Below are positions 7,064-16,163 of a DNA stretch of 44,096 bases, piece by piece. A model generated the notes under the pieces. The model saw nothing but the letters and a program-made list of their open reading frames with translations. It was not told where the DNA came from and ran no database searches. Position numbers and translations under genes: made by a program. This DNA comes from Candidatus Eisenbergiella stercorigallinarum (lineage in GTDB: Bacteria; Bacillota; Clostridia; Lachnospirales; Lachnospiraceae): assembly GCA_019120525.1 (NCBI GenBank), contig DWUW01000015.1:1-44096 (forward strand), written 5' to 3'. Position 1 is the first letter of the stretch. Each line of letters opens with the position of its first letter.

Positions 7064-8776
7064 ATGAAATGGAATGGAAAACGGGTAGCCGCAGCAGCGC
7101 TCTGGCTCATGATGGCCTTCCAGGCCGCTCCCGCGGTTTCGGTACAGGCCGCGAAAGCTCCGGAATGGAATACGGAGATTCTCAGCGTTTCTCAGATTGG
7201 CGAATATGAATCCGGACAGTTCAATGTGGACGGCGGCGTCATGGAAATTGTGGCCTATAACCGGAACACTGGCCGTGCCTATGCGATCAATGGCCAGTCC
7301 GGCGCCCTTGCCTCAATTTCTTTGAAGGATCTGGAAAGCGGAGCCTTTGAAAAGCTGGAAGGCACGGATATCGATGTGAAAGGTCTGGTAGAAGCCGCAG
7401 ATTCCGGCTTCGCATACGGAGATATGACATCTGTCGCCGTCTCTCCCGATCAGACCACGCTCGCGGCCGCACTGCAGGCCGAGGACTACAGAGATCCCGG
7501 ACGGGTGGCGCTGTTTTCCTGCAATGCCGATGGAAGCCTTACACTCAAGGGTCTTGCTGTTACCGGCGTACAGCCTGACATGGTAACCTTCGCCAATAAT
7601 ACGACGGTTCTTACCGCAGACGAGGGAGAACCCAGAGACGGTTATGGAAACGGCATCATGGATCCGAAAGGCTCCGTGACGATCATAAACACGGACAGCC
7701 TGATCAGCAGAACCGTTGGCTTCGACGCATTTGACGGCAGTGAACAGAGAACAGCGCTCGCGGAAGCAGGTGTGGTGCTGAAAAAGAACACGGCTCCTTC
7801 CGTAGATCTGGAACCCGAATACATCGCGGTTTCCGGTCAGAAGGCGTATGTCACCCTGCAGGAAGCCAATGCCATCGCGGTTTTGGATCTGGTAGCGGCA
7901 GCCTATGACGGAATCTTCTCCGCCGGATTTGAAGATTACAGCACCGTTCCCGTTGATCTGGACAAAAAGGACGACGCCTATGCCCCGAAAACCTACAAAA
8001 GCCTGAAGGGAATCCGCATGCCGGACGGTATCGCCGCATATACCTCAGGTGGCAGAACCCTGCTGGTAACCGCCAATGAAGGCGACGGCCGGGAATGGGG
8101 CGACGAAGATCTGGGAACAGACTATCTGAACGAGGACGAACGCAATTTTGAAGACGGGGAAGATACCTCTCCCACGGGAGCGATCACCGCTGAAAATTCC
8201 GGCCTGAACGGAAAGGTTGTTTTCTTTGACAGTTCCGATTACGATGGACTGGATCAAAATACGGACTACGTGTTCGGCGGCCGTTCCTTCACCGTCTATG
8301 AAGCAGCGGCTGACGGCATCCGCCAGATCTATACCAGCGGCGGAGAATTTGAAGCGCTGACAGCGGCGGCTGTGCCGGAATATTATAACTGCTCCAACGA
8401 CAACAGCGTTCTGGACGACCGCTCCGGCAAAAAGGGACCAGAAGCCGAAAGCGTTACAACCGGCGTCGTTGGCGAAAGTATCTACGCATTCGTGGCTCTG
8501 GAGCGCACCGGCGGCGTGATGATCTACGATGTGACAGTTCCAGAAAAAGCAGGCTTTGTCAATTACATCAATTCGCGCGACTTCGCTTCCGCCGTGGACG
8601 GTTCTCAGGTATATGAGGGCGGAGAACTGGACAAATGGGTGACCGGAGGCGACGTAGCGCCCGAAGGCCTGGCCTTCGTGGACGCCTCCGCCAGCCCCAC
8701 CGGAAATCCGCTTCTGCTCGCGGCCTGCGAAGTATCCGGAACGGTAGCGGTTTATGAATTGAACGCTGCGGGCTGA
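7064..8776 (+). CDS. Secreted choice-of-anchor-I beta-propeller protein
   Basis: A 570-residue exported protein with a signal peptide (about 1-29, cleavage near VQA). Family hallmarks are the blades VDGGVMEIVAYNRNTGRAYAIN, TSVAVSPDQTTLAAALQ, QPDMVTFANNTTVLTADEGEPRDGYG, LEPEYIAVSGQKAYVTLQEANAIAVLDL, RTLLVTANEGDGREWG and DVAPEGLAFVDASASPTGNPLLLAACEVSGTVAVYEL. These belong to the choice-of-anchor-I group, beta-propellers related to alkaline-phosphatase or phytase-like proteins. Here it ends soon after the last blade with no sortase motif or C-terminal helix, so it is probably released. SD AGGAGG. Single-gene transcript between a PhoP-box-like promoter and the 8828 terminator; a phosphate-scavenging role is inference. 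Confidence 0.75.
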   Translation: MKWNGKRVAAAALWLMMAFQAAPAVSVQAAKAPEWNTEILSVSQIGEYESGQFNVDGGVMEIVAYNRNTGRAYAINGQSGALASISLKDLESGAFEKLEGTDIDVKGLVEAADSGFAYGDMTSVAVSPDQTTLAAALQAEDYRDPGRVALFSCNADGSLTLKGLAVTGVQPDMVTFANNTTVLTADEGEPRDGYGNGIMDPKGSVTIINTDSLISRTVGFDAFDGSEQRTALAEAGVVLKKNTAPSVDLEPEYIAVSGQKAYVTLQEANAIAVLDLVAAAYDGIFSAGFEDYSTVPVDLDKKDDAYAPKTYKSLKGIRMPDGIAAYTSGGRTLLVTANEGDGREWGDEDLGTDYLNEDERNFEDGEDTSPTGAITAENSGLNGKVVFFDSSDYDGLDQNTDYVFGGRSFTVYEAAADGIRQIYTSGGEFEALTAAAVPEYYNCSNDNSVLDDRSGKKGPEAESVTTGVVGESIYAFVALERTGGVMIYDVTVPEKAGFVNYINSRDFASAVDGSQVYEGGELDKWVTGGDVAPEGLAFVDASASPTGNPLLLAACEVSGTVAVYELNAAG

Positions 8777-8827
8777 GCGAAAGCTCTGCCCGTATCAGGC
8801 GTACCTGTGGTTTCATAAGACAGCTTC

Positions 8828-8867
8828 AAGACACCGTCTCTGAAAAGAACCGGTGTCTTTCTTTTTT
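8828..8867 (+). terminator. Rho-independent terminator
   Basis: AAGACACCG (8828-8836) pairs with CGGTGTCTT (8851-8859), followed by a T-rich run to 8867. It closes the 7064 transcription unit. Confidence 0.85.
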
Positions 8868-8885
8868 CATCAATTACCTCAGAGG

Positions 8886-8913
8886 TTGACTCCTGCTCCT
8901 GTTTTCTTATAAT
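8886..8913 (+). promoter_or_regulatory. Sigma-A promoter of the histidine kinase gene
   Basis: TTGACT (8886-8891), a 16-nt spacer and TATAAT (8908-8913), about 90 bp before the start. The space to the start is too short for a response-regulator gene. Confidence 0.75.
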
Positions 8914-9001
8914 CAGGTTATCAGCTATATATATTGTCACCGTTTTTCATCAAATGATCGTGGAAATATCTGTGTCCCCCACGCCGCGAATGGAGATTCC
9001 C

Positions 9002-10141
9002 ATGAAAATCCTGACCAACCGTAACATCAAACGCCTTTTCATCCGTATCCTGCTCTCCCTCCTGCTGTTCATCCTGATCTCTGCCGTCTGTACGCTCCTG
9101 CGTCCGGCGCACGCGGCGCTGTATGCGCCGCTCCTTTTCGCAGGGGCCGGGCTTTCCATTTTCATCCTGCTGTATCTCCATTTCCGGGAACAGGACCGGA
9201 TCATGGAGGACGCCGTCACGCAGATTCAGAATTATCTTTCCGGGGATAAGAGCGCCCGGATCGCCTGCGATGAGGAGGGTACTCTGTACCGCCTGTTTCA
9301 TGAGGTCAATTCCCTGGTATCCATCCTGAACGCCCACGCGGAGCATGAGGCGCAGACGAAAAGCTTTCTGAAAAACACCATTTCCGACATCTCCCACCAG
9401 CTGAAAACGCCCCTCGCCGCTCTGAACATCTATAACGGAATCCTTCAGGAGGAAACGGCGGGCACGCCGGAAATCCGGGAATTTACGGACCTCTCCGAGC
9501 AGGAGCTTGACCGCATCGGAAGCCTCGTGCAGAATCTGCTGAAAATCACCAGGCTGGACGCGGGAACCGTCGTCTTTGAAAAGGCGGATGAAAATATCTC
9601 CGACATGATGTGCCGCATCGAAAAGCATTTTGCTTTCCGGGCCGGACGGGAGGGGAAAACGCTCTCCCTTTCCGGAAACGATACCCTCACCCTCTTCTGC
9701 GACCGGACCTGGCTGATGGAGGCGGTCAGCAATCTTGTGAAAAACGCGTTCGACCATACCCGGAAGGGCTGTACGATCCGTATCGAATGGCAGGCCTTTG
9801 CTTCCATCGTCCAGATCGTGGTGCGCGATGACGGAAGCGGCATTCATCCAGAAGATCTGCCCCACATTTTCAAGCGGTTCTATCGGAGCCGCCACCCTGC
9901 CGGAGCTTCCGCCGTATCCGGTTCCAGCGCCGGAACTGGCGCAGACGCTCCCTCCCTGAGTCAGCAATCCCCCGGAGCGGAACCGATTAAGAATCTGTCT
10001 CCGGACGCCCAGGGAATCGGGCTGGGGCTTCCGCTGGCAAAGGCGGTCGTGGAAGCCCATAACGGAACCATCGAGGCGGACAGCGAACCGGGAACCGGAA
10101 CCGTCTTTACCTTAAATTTTCTGATTCCTGCAAAATTGTAG
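9002..10141 (+). CDS. Sensor histidine kinase without adjacent response regulator
   Basis: A 379-residue kinase: two membrane helices (about 12-32 and 40-60) with a very short external loop, as in intramembrane-sensing kinases, then HisKA with phospho-acceptor His132 in ISDISHQLKTPLAALN and an HATPase domain (VSNLVKNAFDHT, VRDDGSGI, GIGLGLPLAKAVVEAHNG). Start at 9002 is set by TGGAG 6 nt upstream; an upstream in-frame ATG at 8954 lacks an SD. The ATP lid between YRSRHPAG and IGLGLP carries a low-complexity Ser/Ala/Gly insertion of about 30 residues. It precedes an ABC exporter pair, a common arrangement for antimicrobial-peptide sensing modules, but the usual response-regulator gene is missing on both sides. 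Confidence 0.85.
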   Translation: MKILTNRNIKRLFIRILLSLLLFILISAVCTLLRPAHAALYAPLLFAGAGLSIFILLYLHFREQDRIMEDAVTQIQNYLSGDKSARIACDEEGTLYRLFHEVNSLVSILNAHAEHEAQTKSFLKNTISDISHQLKTPLAALNIYNGILQEETAGTPEIREFTDLSEQELDRIGSLVQNLLKITRLDAGTVVFEKADENISDMMCRIEKHFAFRAGREGKTLSLSGNDTLTLFCDRTWLMEAVSNLVKNAFDHTRKGCTIRIEWQAFASIVQIVVRDDGSGIHPEDLPHIFKRFYRSRHPAGASAVSGSSAGTGADAPSLSQQSPGAEPIKNLSPDAQGIGLGLPLAKAVVEAHNGTIEADSEPGTGTVFTLNFLIPAKL

Positions 10142-10253
10142 GATTTCTGTCATCTCAGAGTAAGGCGTACGTGCTATGCTGTTTTCTGTTCGGAGGTATC
10201 TGAACCGCAACGCATACTTTTCTTATGACATAAAGAAATGAGGTGCCAGAATC

Positions 10254-10937
10254 ATGGATCTGCTTGAAGTAAAAAATCTGTCAAAAACCTACGGGAACGG
10301 CGAAGCCGCCGTCCATGCGCTAAAGAACGTGTCCTTTCGTGTTCCCAAAGGAGAATACGTCGCCGTAGTGGGGGAGTCCGGCTCCGGAAAAAGCACCCTG
10401 CTGAATCTGATCGGCGGGCTGGATACTCCCACATCCGGTAAGGTCTGGATCGACGGAAGGGATATTTTTTCCATGAAGGAACGCAGCCTGACGGTATTCC
10501 GCCGCAGAAGCATCGGCTTTATCTTTCAGAGCTTTCACCTGATCCCGGAGCTGACCGTGGAGCAGAATATTATTTTTCCTCTGCTGCTGGATTACCGGAA
10601 GCCGGATAAAAAATATCTGGAGGAGCTTCTGCGCGTGCTGAACCTGAAGGAACGCCGCCGCCATCTGCCCGGACAGCTCTCCGGCGGGCAGCAGCAGCGG
10701 GTGGCGATCGGCCGGGCGCTGATCACGCGGCCCGCGCTGATCCTCGCCGACGAGCCCACCGGAAACCTGGACACAAAGAATACCAGCGAGGTCGTTTCCC
10801 TTTTAAAGGAAGCCTCCAGACGTTATGAACAGACCATCCTCATGATCACGCACAGCCGGAGCATCGCCCAGACCGCCGACCACATTCTGCAGGTCTCCGA
10901 CGGCGTGCTGACGGATTTCGGGAGGTGCCGCGAATGA
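10254..10937 (+). CDS. ABC transporter ATPase, LolD/MacB/BceA type
   Basis: A 227-residue ATPase: Walker A GESGSGKST (about 40-48), Q-loop FIFQSFHLIPELTVEQNI, signature LSGGQQQRVAIGRALI, Walker B ALILADEPTGNLD and H-loop MITHSRS. The length and the TGNLD motif place it with ATPases that serve FtsX-type permeases. SD GAGGTG. Its TGA overlaps the permease start (ATGA at 10934-10937). The 112-bp gap after the kinase may hold its own promoter (TATGCT near 10175, no clear -35). Confidence 0.9.
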   Translation: MDLLEVKNLSKTYGNGEAAVHALKNVSFRVPKGEYVAVVGESGSGKSTLLNLIGGLDTPTSGKVWIDGRDIFSMKERSLTVFRRRSIGFIFQSFHLIPELTVEQNIIFPLLLDYRKPDKKYLEELLRVLNLKERRRHLPGQLSGGQQQRVAIGRALITRPALILADEPTGNLDTKNTSEVVSLLKEASRRYEQTILMITHSRSIAQTADHILQVSDGVLTDFGRCRE

Positions 10938-12775
10938 AAAGCTATCTCAGCCTGATCCCCATTTCAGCCAGAGTCCGCCGGCGTCAGAACCGGATGACCC
11001 TGTTATGCATTATTTTTGCCGTATTTCTGGTGACCGCCATTTTCAGCATGGCCGAGATGGGCGCGAGAATGGAACAGGCAAGACTGGTTCAGAAGCATGG
11101 AGGTCTGTCCCTTCCGGAATTGTTTGACAGCGCCATGGGGCAGACGCTTCTTGTGACCGCGGCGGCGCTGTGCCTGATGATCCTGGCCGCCGGCGTTCTG
11201 ATGATTTCGGGAAGCATCCACAGCAGCGTGGCGCAGCGGACGCAGTTTTTCGGCATGATGCGCTGCATCGGAATGAGCCGGCGGCAGGTCAGGCGCTTTG
11301 TGCGGCTGGAAGCCCTGAACTGGTGCAAAACGGCGGTTCCCATCGGCCTTGCGCTGGGGATCGTGACCACCTGGATCCTGTGCGCGGCACTGCGTTTTCT
11401 TGTGGGAGAAGAATTTTCCCACATCCCCCTGTTCGGCGTCAGCGTGACCGGAATCGTAAGCGGCGCTCTGGTGGGCGTCGTAACGGTTCTGATCGCCGCG
11501 GGCGCTCCCGCCGGACGGGCCTCGAAGGTGCCGCCCGCCGCCGCGGTTTCCGGCGGTTCTGAGAACGGAAACGCCATGCGCCGCCCCGTCTCCTCTCCTG
11601 TGATCCGGATCGAAACCTCGCTCGGCATCCGTCACGCCGTTTCGGCCAGGAAAAATCTGCTTCTGCTGACCGGCTCCTTCGCCCTCAGCATCGTCCTGTT
11701 TCTGAGCTTTTCCGTTTTGGTGGATTTTGTGGGCTTCCTGATGCCCCAGTCCGCCGCTGCCTCCGACATCGACATTGCAAGCGGCGACGGAGACAATTCC
11801 ATCAGCCCGCAGCTGATGGAAACGATCCGGAACATGGACGGCGTCAGACAGGTCTACGGCCGCAGGAGTTTGTTTGACATATCGGCGAAGCTTCGGGGAA
11901 GCACAGCCGCCAAAGGCACGGATGCCGGAGACACCGGCAGTTCCATTACCGTCGATCTGGTTTCCTTCGACGATTTTGACCTGAAATGCCTGAAAAAGGA
12001 CGGCTCACTCCGGCCCGGAAGCGACCTTTCTGAAGTGTACGGGAACAGCAGATACGTTCTTGCCACATGGGATAAAAACGCCGCGTGGGAAACCGGCGAT
12101 ACCATCCGCGTCGGCGGGGAAGCCCTAACCATTGCCGGGCTGTTAAGGTACGATCCCTTCAGCGGCGACGGCCTCACCAACGGACGCCTCACCCTCATCA
12201 CCTCCGGCGAAACCTTCACCCGGCTGACCGGCGTTGCGGACTACTCTCTCCTCATGGTTCAGCTGCGGGGCGATGCGACGGAGGAGGACGTGGCGGCCAT
12301 CCGCAGCGCCGCCGGAAGTAAGGTCATTTTCAGCGATAAACGGGAACAGAGCACCGCCGGCACCTATCTGGCATTCGTTGTCTGCGTGTATGGTTTTCTT
12401 TCGATCATCGCTCTGGTTACCATGCTGAATATCATCAACAGCATCTCCATGAGCGTGTCCGCCAGAATCCGGCAGTACGGCCATATGCGGGCGGCAGGCA
12501 TGGACGGCCGCCAGATCACGGGAATGATCGCCGCCGAAGCGTTCACCTATGCCTTCTGGGGATGCGCCGCCGGCTGCGCCCTGGGCCTTCCCTTCAGCAG
12601 GCTGCTGTATGATTTTCTCATCACCGCCCATTTCCCCTATGCGTCCTGGACGCTGCCTGTCCGGCGGCTGACGGTGATCGTCCTCTTCGTCCTGCTGTCG
12701 GCGGCTCTCGCCGCCTTCGCTCCGGCAGGGCGGATCCGAAGGATGGCGGTGACGGAGACGGTCAATGAGCTGTGA
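10934..12775 (+). CDS. FtsX-type ABC transporter permease
   Basis: A 613-residue MacB/FtsX-like permease: helix near residues 20-38, a first FtsX three-helix block (about 75-190, with FFGMMRCIGMSRRQVRRFVRLEAL), a further helix near 245-270, an external domain of about 200 residues, and a second FtsX block (about 475-610, with RIRQYGHMRAAGMDGRQITGMIAAEA). Start at 10934 is chosen for GGAGG at 10921-10925 and the ATGA overlap; the GTG at 10925 would begin within the SD. Together with the ATPase it should form an exporter or antimicrobial-resistance transporter under control of the upstream kinase. It converges on the GH13 gene with only 5 bp between stops and no visible terminator. Confidence 0.85.
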   Translation: MKSYLSLIPISARVRRRQNRMTLLCIIFAVFLVTAIFSMAEMGARMEQARLVQKHGGLSLPELFDSAMGQTLLVTAAALCLMILAAGVLMISGSIHSSVAQRTQFFGMMRCIGMSRRQVRRFVRLEALNWCKTAVPIGLALGIVTTWILCAALRFLVGEEFSHIPLFGVSVTGIVSGALVGVVTVLIAAGAPAGRASKVPPAAAVSGGSENGNAMRRPVSSPVIRIETSLGIRHAVSARKNLLLLTGSFALSIVLFLSFSVLVDFVGFLMPQSAAASDIDIASGDGDNSISPQLMETIRNMDGVRQVYGRRSLFDISAKLRGSTAAKGTDAGDTGSSITVDLVSFDDFDLKCLKKDGSLRPGSDLSEVYGNSRYVLATWDKNAAWETGDTIRVGGEALTIAGLLRYDPFSGDGLTNGRLTLITSGETFTRLTGVADYSLLMVQLRGDATEEDVAAIRSAAGSKVIFSDKREQSTAGTYLAFVVCVYGFLSIIALVTMLNIINSISMSVSARIRQYGHMRAAGMDGRQITGMIAAEAFTYAFWGCAAGCALGLPFSRLLYDFLITAHFPYASWTLPVRRLTVIVLFVLLSAALAAFAPAGRIRRMAVTETVNEL

Positions 12776-12780
12776 GGGGG

Positions 12781-14541
12781 CTACTCTTCCCTCTTCCTCC
12801 GAACCAGCGTCCCGTTCTTTTCCAATACCCCGTTTTCATACTTTCTGGAAAAAAGCACCTCGCCCTCTTCCTTTACGGAAACGGCTTCCTCTCCGCAGTT
12901 TAAGAGCACCTCCAGCTTCCGGTTTTGAGAATCCAGCTTGATGTACTCCACCAGGCGCTCCTCCCGGTATTCGCCGGGAAAATGGAAATACAGGCTCCGG
13001 CACGCCTCCGCGGTCTTTCGCAGTTCGATCAGGCTGCGCATGGCCGCGATTTTTTCCTGATTTTCCGGGGAGGAAAGCTCGTGCCAGGGCATGGGACGGC
13101 GGCAGTCCGGATCGTGTCCGCCCTCCATGGCGATCTCGGTTCCGTAGTAAATGCAGGCGCTTCCCGGCATGGTGAAAAGGACCGCGAGCTGCTGGTAAAA
13201 CATGTCCAGATCATGAAAACGGTTCATCAGCCGTTCCGTGTCGTGGGAATCCAGCAGGTTGAACATCACGTTGTTGTTCTGCTGCATGTACATGGTGTAG
13301 CAGCGGTTGACCATGTATTCAAACTCCGCCTTGTCCATGCTCTTATCCAGGAAAAAGTCGTGAATGCCGCTAAGCAGCGGATAATTCATCACGGAATCGT
13401 ACTCGTCGCCCGCAAGCCACTGGCTGGCATCATGCCAGATCTCTCCCAGCAGGTACAGATCGGGCTTGAGCGCCCGCAGGCGTTCGCGCATCTTTTTCAG
13501 GAAACGGTGGGAGACCTCGTTTCCCACATCATAGCGGATGCCGTCGATGTCAAATTCCCGGATCCAGTCCTCGCAGACGCCGCAGAAATAGTCGATTACT
13601 TCGTCGTTGTTGGTGTTCAGCTTGGGCATCCAGTCCGCGAAGGCGAAGGAATAGAAGCGGGCGTCCCTGGTGTCCGCTCTTTTCTCCAGATTGTCCCAGT
13701 CGTGGATCATGAACCAGTCCGCGTAAGGCGATTTCTCCTTCTTTTCCAGCACGTCCAGCCAGGGGGCGAAACGGCGGCCGCAGTGGTTGAACACCGCGTC
13801 CACCATGATGCGGATGCCGTGTTCATGCGCCTTTTTCACCAGTCTGGCAAAGTCCTCATTGGTTCCGAACTGGGGATCGATGCGGGTATAGTCCTTCGTA
13901 TCATACTTGTGGGTGGAATCCGCCTCCATGATGGGATTCAGGTAAATGCCAGTGATGCCAAGCTCCTTCAGGTAAGGGAGCTTTTCCTCGATGCCCTTCA
14001 GGTTCCCGCCGAAGCGTTCCTGATTGGTGACCGGCCCCGCGTGCCAGGGCACGATATCCAGCGTGTTTTCCTCCGGCGTTCCGTTGCAGAAGCGGTCCGG
14101 GAAAATCTGATACCAGACCGTTTCGTTCACCCAGTCCGGCGTCCGGTTCACATCGGCCGGGTTCATCCAGGGCACGATGAAGCACTGGAGCATGCGCCCT
14201 TCCATCTGCACCTGCTCCGGGGTCAGGAAGCCGTCCTCAAAATAGTACCAGACCTCGTCCTTTGTATGCAGTTCAAAATAGTATTTGCACCGCTTGTATT
14301 CCGGCCGCAGAGTGGTGGTCCACCAGAGCTGATGGCGGAGCCGTTTTTTAAAAACGATCTCCTCCCGTTTTCCCGTCCATTTCTCGCTTCCGCCCATGAT
14401 GCCCGCTTCGTAGGGATCTCCGTAATGCAGGAAGACCCGCTCCACGTCATAGCCCGTTTTCAGGTTCACGATCAGCTCGTCCTCGTTTAAAGGATAGCTC
14501 ATCTGCTCCGATGTTCTGTGATATACGCCTGTAAATTCCAT
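12781..14541 (-). CDS. GH13 neopullulanase/cyclomaltodextrinase-like enzyme
   Basis: A 586-residue intracellular alpha-glucan hydrolase. Residues about 1-125 form a CBM34-like N-terminal domain and 140-500 the GH13 barrel. Catalytic residues are nucleophile Asp338 (GIRYDVGNEV), acid/base Glu367 (LLGEIWHDA) and Asp434 (LLDSHDTERL); VDAVFNHCG holds conserved region I. There is no signal peptide. The family cleaves cyclodextrins, pullulan and short maltodextrins. Start at 14541 is set by GAGGTAAG directly upstream; the longer open frame to 14700 only reads through repeat DNA. It is the last gene of the minus-strand maltodextrin cluster. Confidence 0.88.
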   Translation of the reverse strand: MEFTGVYHRTSEQMSYPLNEDELIVNLKTGYDVERVFLHYGDPYEAGIMGGSEKWTGKREEIVFKKRLRHQLWWTTTLRPEYKRCKYYFELHTKDEVWYYFEDGFLTPEQVQMEGRMLQCFIVPWMNPADVNRTPDWVNETVWYQIFPDRFCNGTPEENTLDIVPWHAGPVTNQERFGGNLKGIEEKLPYLKELGITGIYLNPIMEADSTHKYDTKDYTRIDPQFGTNEDFARLVKKAHEHGIRIMVDAVFNHCGRRFAPWLDVLEKKEKSPYADWFMIHDWDNLEKRADTRDARFYSFAFADWMPKLNTNNDEVIDYFCGVCEDWIREFDIDGIRYDVGNEVSHRFLKKMRERLRALKPDLYLLGEIWHDASQWLAGDEYDSVMNYPLLSGIHDFFLDKSMDKAEFEYMVNRCYTMYMQQNNNVMFNLLDSHDTERLMNRFHDLDMFYQQLAVLFTMPGSACIYYGTEIAMEGGHDPDCRRPMPWHELSSPENQEKIAAMRSLIELRKTAEACRSLYFHFPGEYREERLVEYIKLDSQNRKLEVLLNCGEEAVSVKEEGEVLFSRKYENGVLEKNGTLVRRKREE

Positions 14542-14550
14542 ACTTACCTC

Positions 14551-14603
14551 TTTTCGGCCGGATGGCCGCGTTTCGCTTTTTCGGCCGGATGGCCGCATTT
14601 CGC
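14551..14603 (-). repeat. Two 26-bp direct repeats upstream of the GH13 gene
   Basis: A 26-bp unit at 14551-14576 recurs with one mismatch at 14578-14603. Each contains the small palindrome CGGCCGGATGGCCG. The first copy sits against the SD of the GH13 gene. Confidence 0.8.
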
Positions 14604-14616
14604 CTTTCCGCTGAAA

Positions 14617-14651
14617 ACGGGCCGGTCTTCTTTCCGTAAGAAGCGGCCCGT
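14617..14651 (-). terminator. Intercistronic hairpin between malQ and the GH13 gene
   Basis: ACGGGCCG (14617-14624) pairs with CGGCCCGT (14644-14651), with inner CTTCTT/AAGAAG pairing (14627-14632 with 14638-14643). In the minus direction TTTTC follows, so it may be a partial terminator or attenuator. A second small hairpin (AAACCGG/CCGGTTT) lies at about 14679-14696 just after the malQ stop. Confidence 0.45.
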
Positions 14652-14696
14652 CCCGCAGATCCTTCAAATTTTTCAGGAAACCGGCTCTTCCGGTTT

Positions 14697-16163
14697 TCAC
14701 CTGTTTGTCAACAGCCTCCGGTAACGGGAAAGCATCCGCTCCGCTCTGTCAAAATCGGGCATGCGCCATTCCCAGTTGGGGGAACCAACCGTTCCCGGCG
14801 TGTTGATATGTCCCTCTTTTCCCAGGCCCAGAATGTCCGCCATGGGAACGATGGCGATGTCCGCCTTCCCCGTCAGGGCATAGGTCAGAAGCCTGTCGTG
14901 CACACTGCCTGTCTTGATGCCGCTTCGCTTCAGGAAGGCGCGCACCTTTCTTTTCGCCGCGCGGGTCAGGTCGGCGTACCACTCCATCAGAGGAGAATTG
15001 TCGTGGGTTCCGGTATAGCAGATCAGATTCTCCTTCTCCGGGAAGGAATCGAACGCGTATTTTCCGTCCGTATTGATGGAAAATACCAGCACCTTCATGC
15101 CCTTCAGGCCGTAGTGCTCCTTCAGTACAAGCACCTCCGGGCGCAGGTCGCCCAGATCCTCCGCCACCAGGCAGACGCCGGGAAGCTTCTCCAGCAGGGT
15201 GTCGATCACCTCATAGCCCGGCGCTTCGATCCATTCGCCCTCCACCGCCGTGGGGCAGGTGGCCGGGATCTTCCAGAAGGTATCGAAGGCCCGGAAATGA
15301 TCGATACGGATGATGTCGAACAGCTTATTGCTGTAGCCGATCCGATCCACCCAGAACTGATAGCCGTTTTTCTTCAGGTAGTCCCAGTCATAGATGGGGT
15401 TGCCCCACCGCTGTCCGGTGGCGCTGAAATAATCCGGCGGCACGCCGGCGATGAAGATCGGCCTTCCGTCCGTATCCAGCAGGAAATTGTCCCTGCCGCC
15501 CCATACGTCCACGGAGTCCACGCCCACATAGAAGGGCACGTCTCCCATGACGCGGATGCCCGCGTCGTTCGCGGCCTGCTTCACCTTCATCCACTGGGTA
15601 TAGAACAGGTACTGGAGGAACATCTGGTACTGCGCTTCCTCTTCGATCTCCGCGGCAAGAGCGCCGCGCGTTTTCGGCCAGTCCCTGTCGGCGGGCTCCC
15701 ATTCATTCCAGCATCTTCCGCCGTTTTTCTTTTTCAGGGCGCGGAAAACGGCGTAATCGGATACCCATTCCTGGGAGACGAAGTTCTGATAGGCTTCCCC
15801 GGCTTTTCCGTCCTTTTTGGCAAAAGTATCATAGGCCGCTTTCAGGTACGGCTCCTTAAAGGCGCGGACGGCCTCATAGTCCACCCGGTCCGCCCGCTCC
15901 CGGAAGGCGGGGACGGGCTCCGAAAGCAGTCCCTCCTCCTGCAGCGCGTCCAGGCTGATATAAAGCTCGTCTCCCGCGCAGGAGGAATAGGGCTGGTAGG
16001 GGGAATTGCCGTATCCCACCGGATTTAACGGCAAAATCTGCCAGATTTTTACTCCGTTTTCCCGGAGCAGGTCGATCAAATGATATGCCGATGCGCCCAG
16101 CTCCCCCACTCCCGTCCGGGACGGAAGGGCGGAAACCGGCATTAAAATTCCTGATTCTCTCAT
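14697..16163 (-). CDS. malQ: 4-alpha-glucanotransferase (amylomaltase)
   Basis: A 488-residue GH77 enzyme of normal length for MalQ. It transfers maltooligosaccharyl units between chains, releasing glucose and making longer acceptors for the phosphorylase. Seen: SALPSRTGVGELG and NSPYQPYSSCAGDELYISL near the N-terminus, GDVPFYVGVDSVDVWG, nucleophile Asp288 in IRIDHFRAFDTFW, acid/base Glu335 in CLVAEDLGDL and Asp388 in YTGTHDNSPL. The gene starts 4 bp inside the end of a 36-codon upstream ORF (ATGA) carried by the leader repeat, and follows the phosphorylase by 122 bp. Confidence 0.95.
   Translation of the reverse strand: MRESGILMPVSALPSRTGVGELGASAYHLIDLLRENGVKIWQILPLNPVGYGNSPYQPYSSCAGDELYISLDALQEEGLLSEPVPAFRERADRVDYEAVRAFKEPYLKAAYDTFAKKDGKAGEAYQNFVSQEWVSDYAVFRALKKKNGGRCWNEWEPADRDWPKTRGALAAEIEEEAQYQMFLQYLFYTQWMKVKQAANDAGIRVMGDVPFYVGVDSVDVWGGRDNFLLDTDGRPIFIAGVPPDYFSATGQRWGNPIYDWDYLKKNGYQFWVDRIGYSNKLFDIIRIDHFRAFDTFWKIPATCPTAVEGEWIEAPGYEVIDTLLEKLPGVCLVAEDLGDLRPEVLVLKEHYGLKGMKVLVFSINTDGKYAFDSFPEKENLICYTGTHDNSPLMEWYADLTRAAKRKVRAFLKRSGIKTGSVHDRLLTYALTGKADIAIVPMADILGLGKEGHINTPGTVGSPNWEWRMPDFDRAERMLSRYRRLLTNR

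Noticed and set aside
14551..14603. Insertion-sequence ends or target-site duplication
   Set aside because: The repeats are direct and adjacent with no inverted termini or transposase.
14542..14700. N-terminal extension of the GH13 enzyme
   Set aside because: The extension translates two direct repeats and a hairpin; the start at 14541 has a good SD and fits the family N-terminus.
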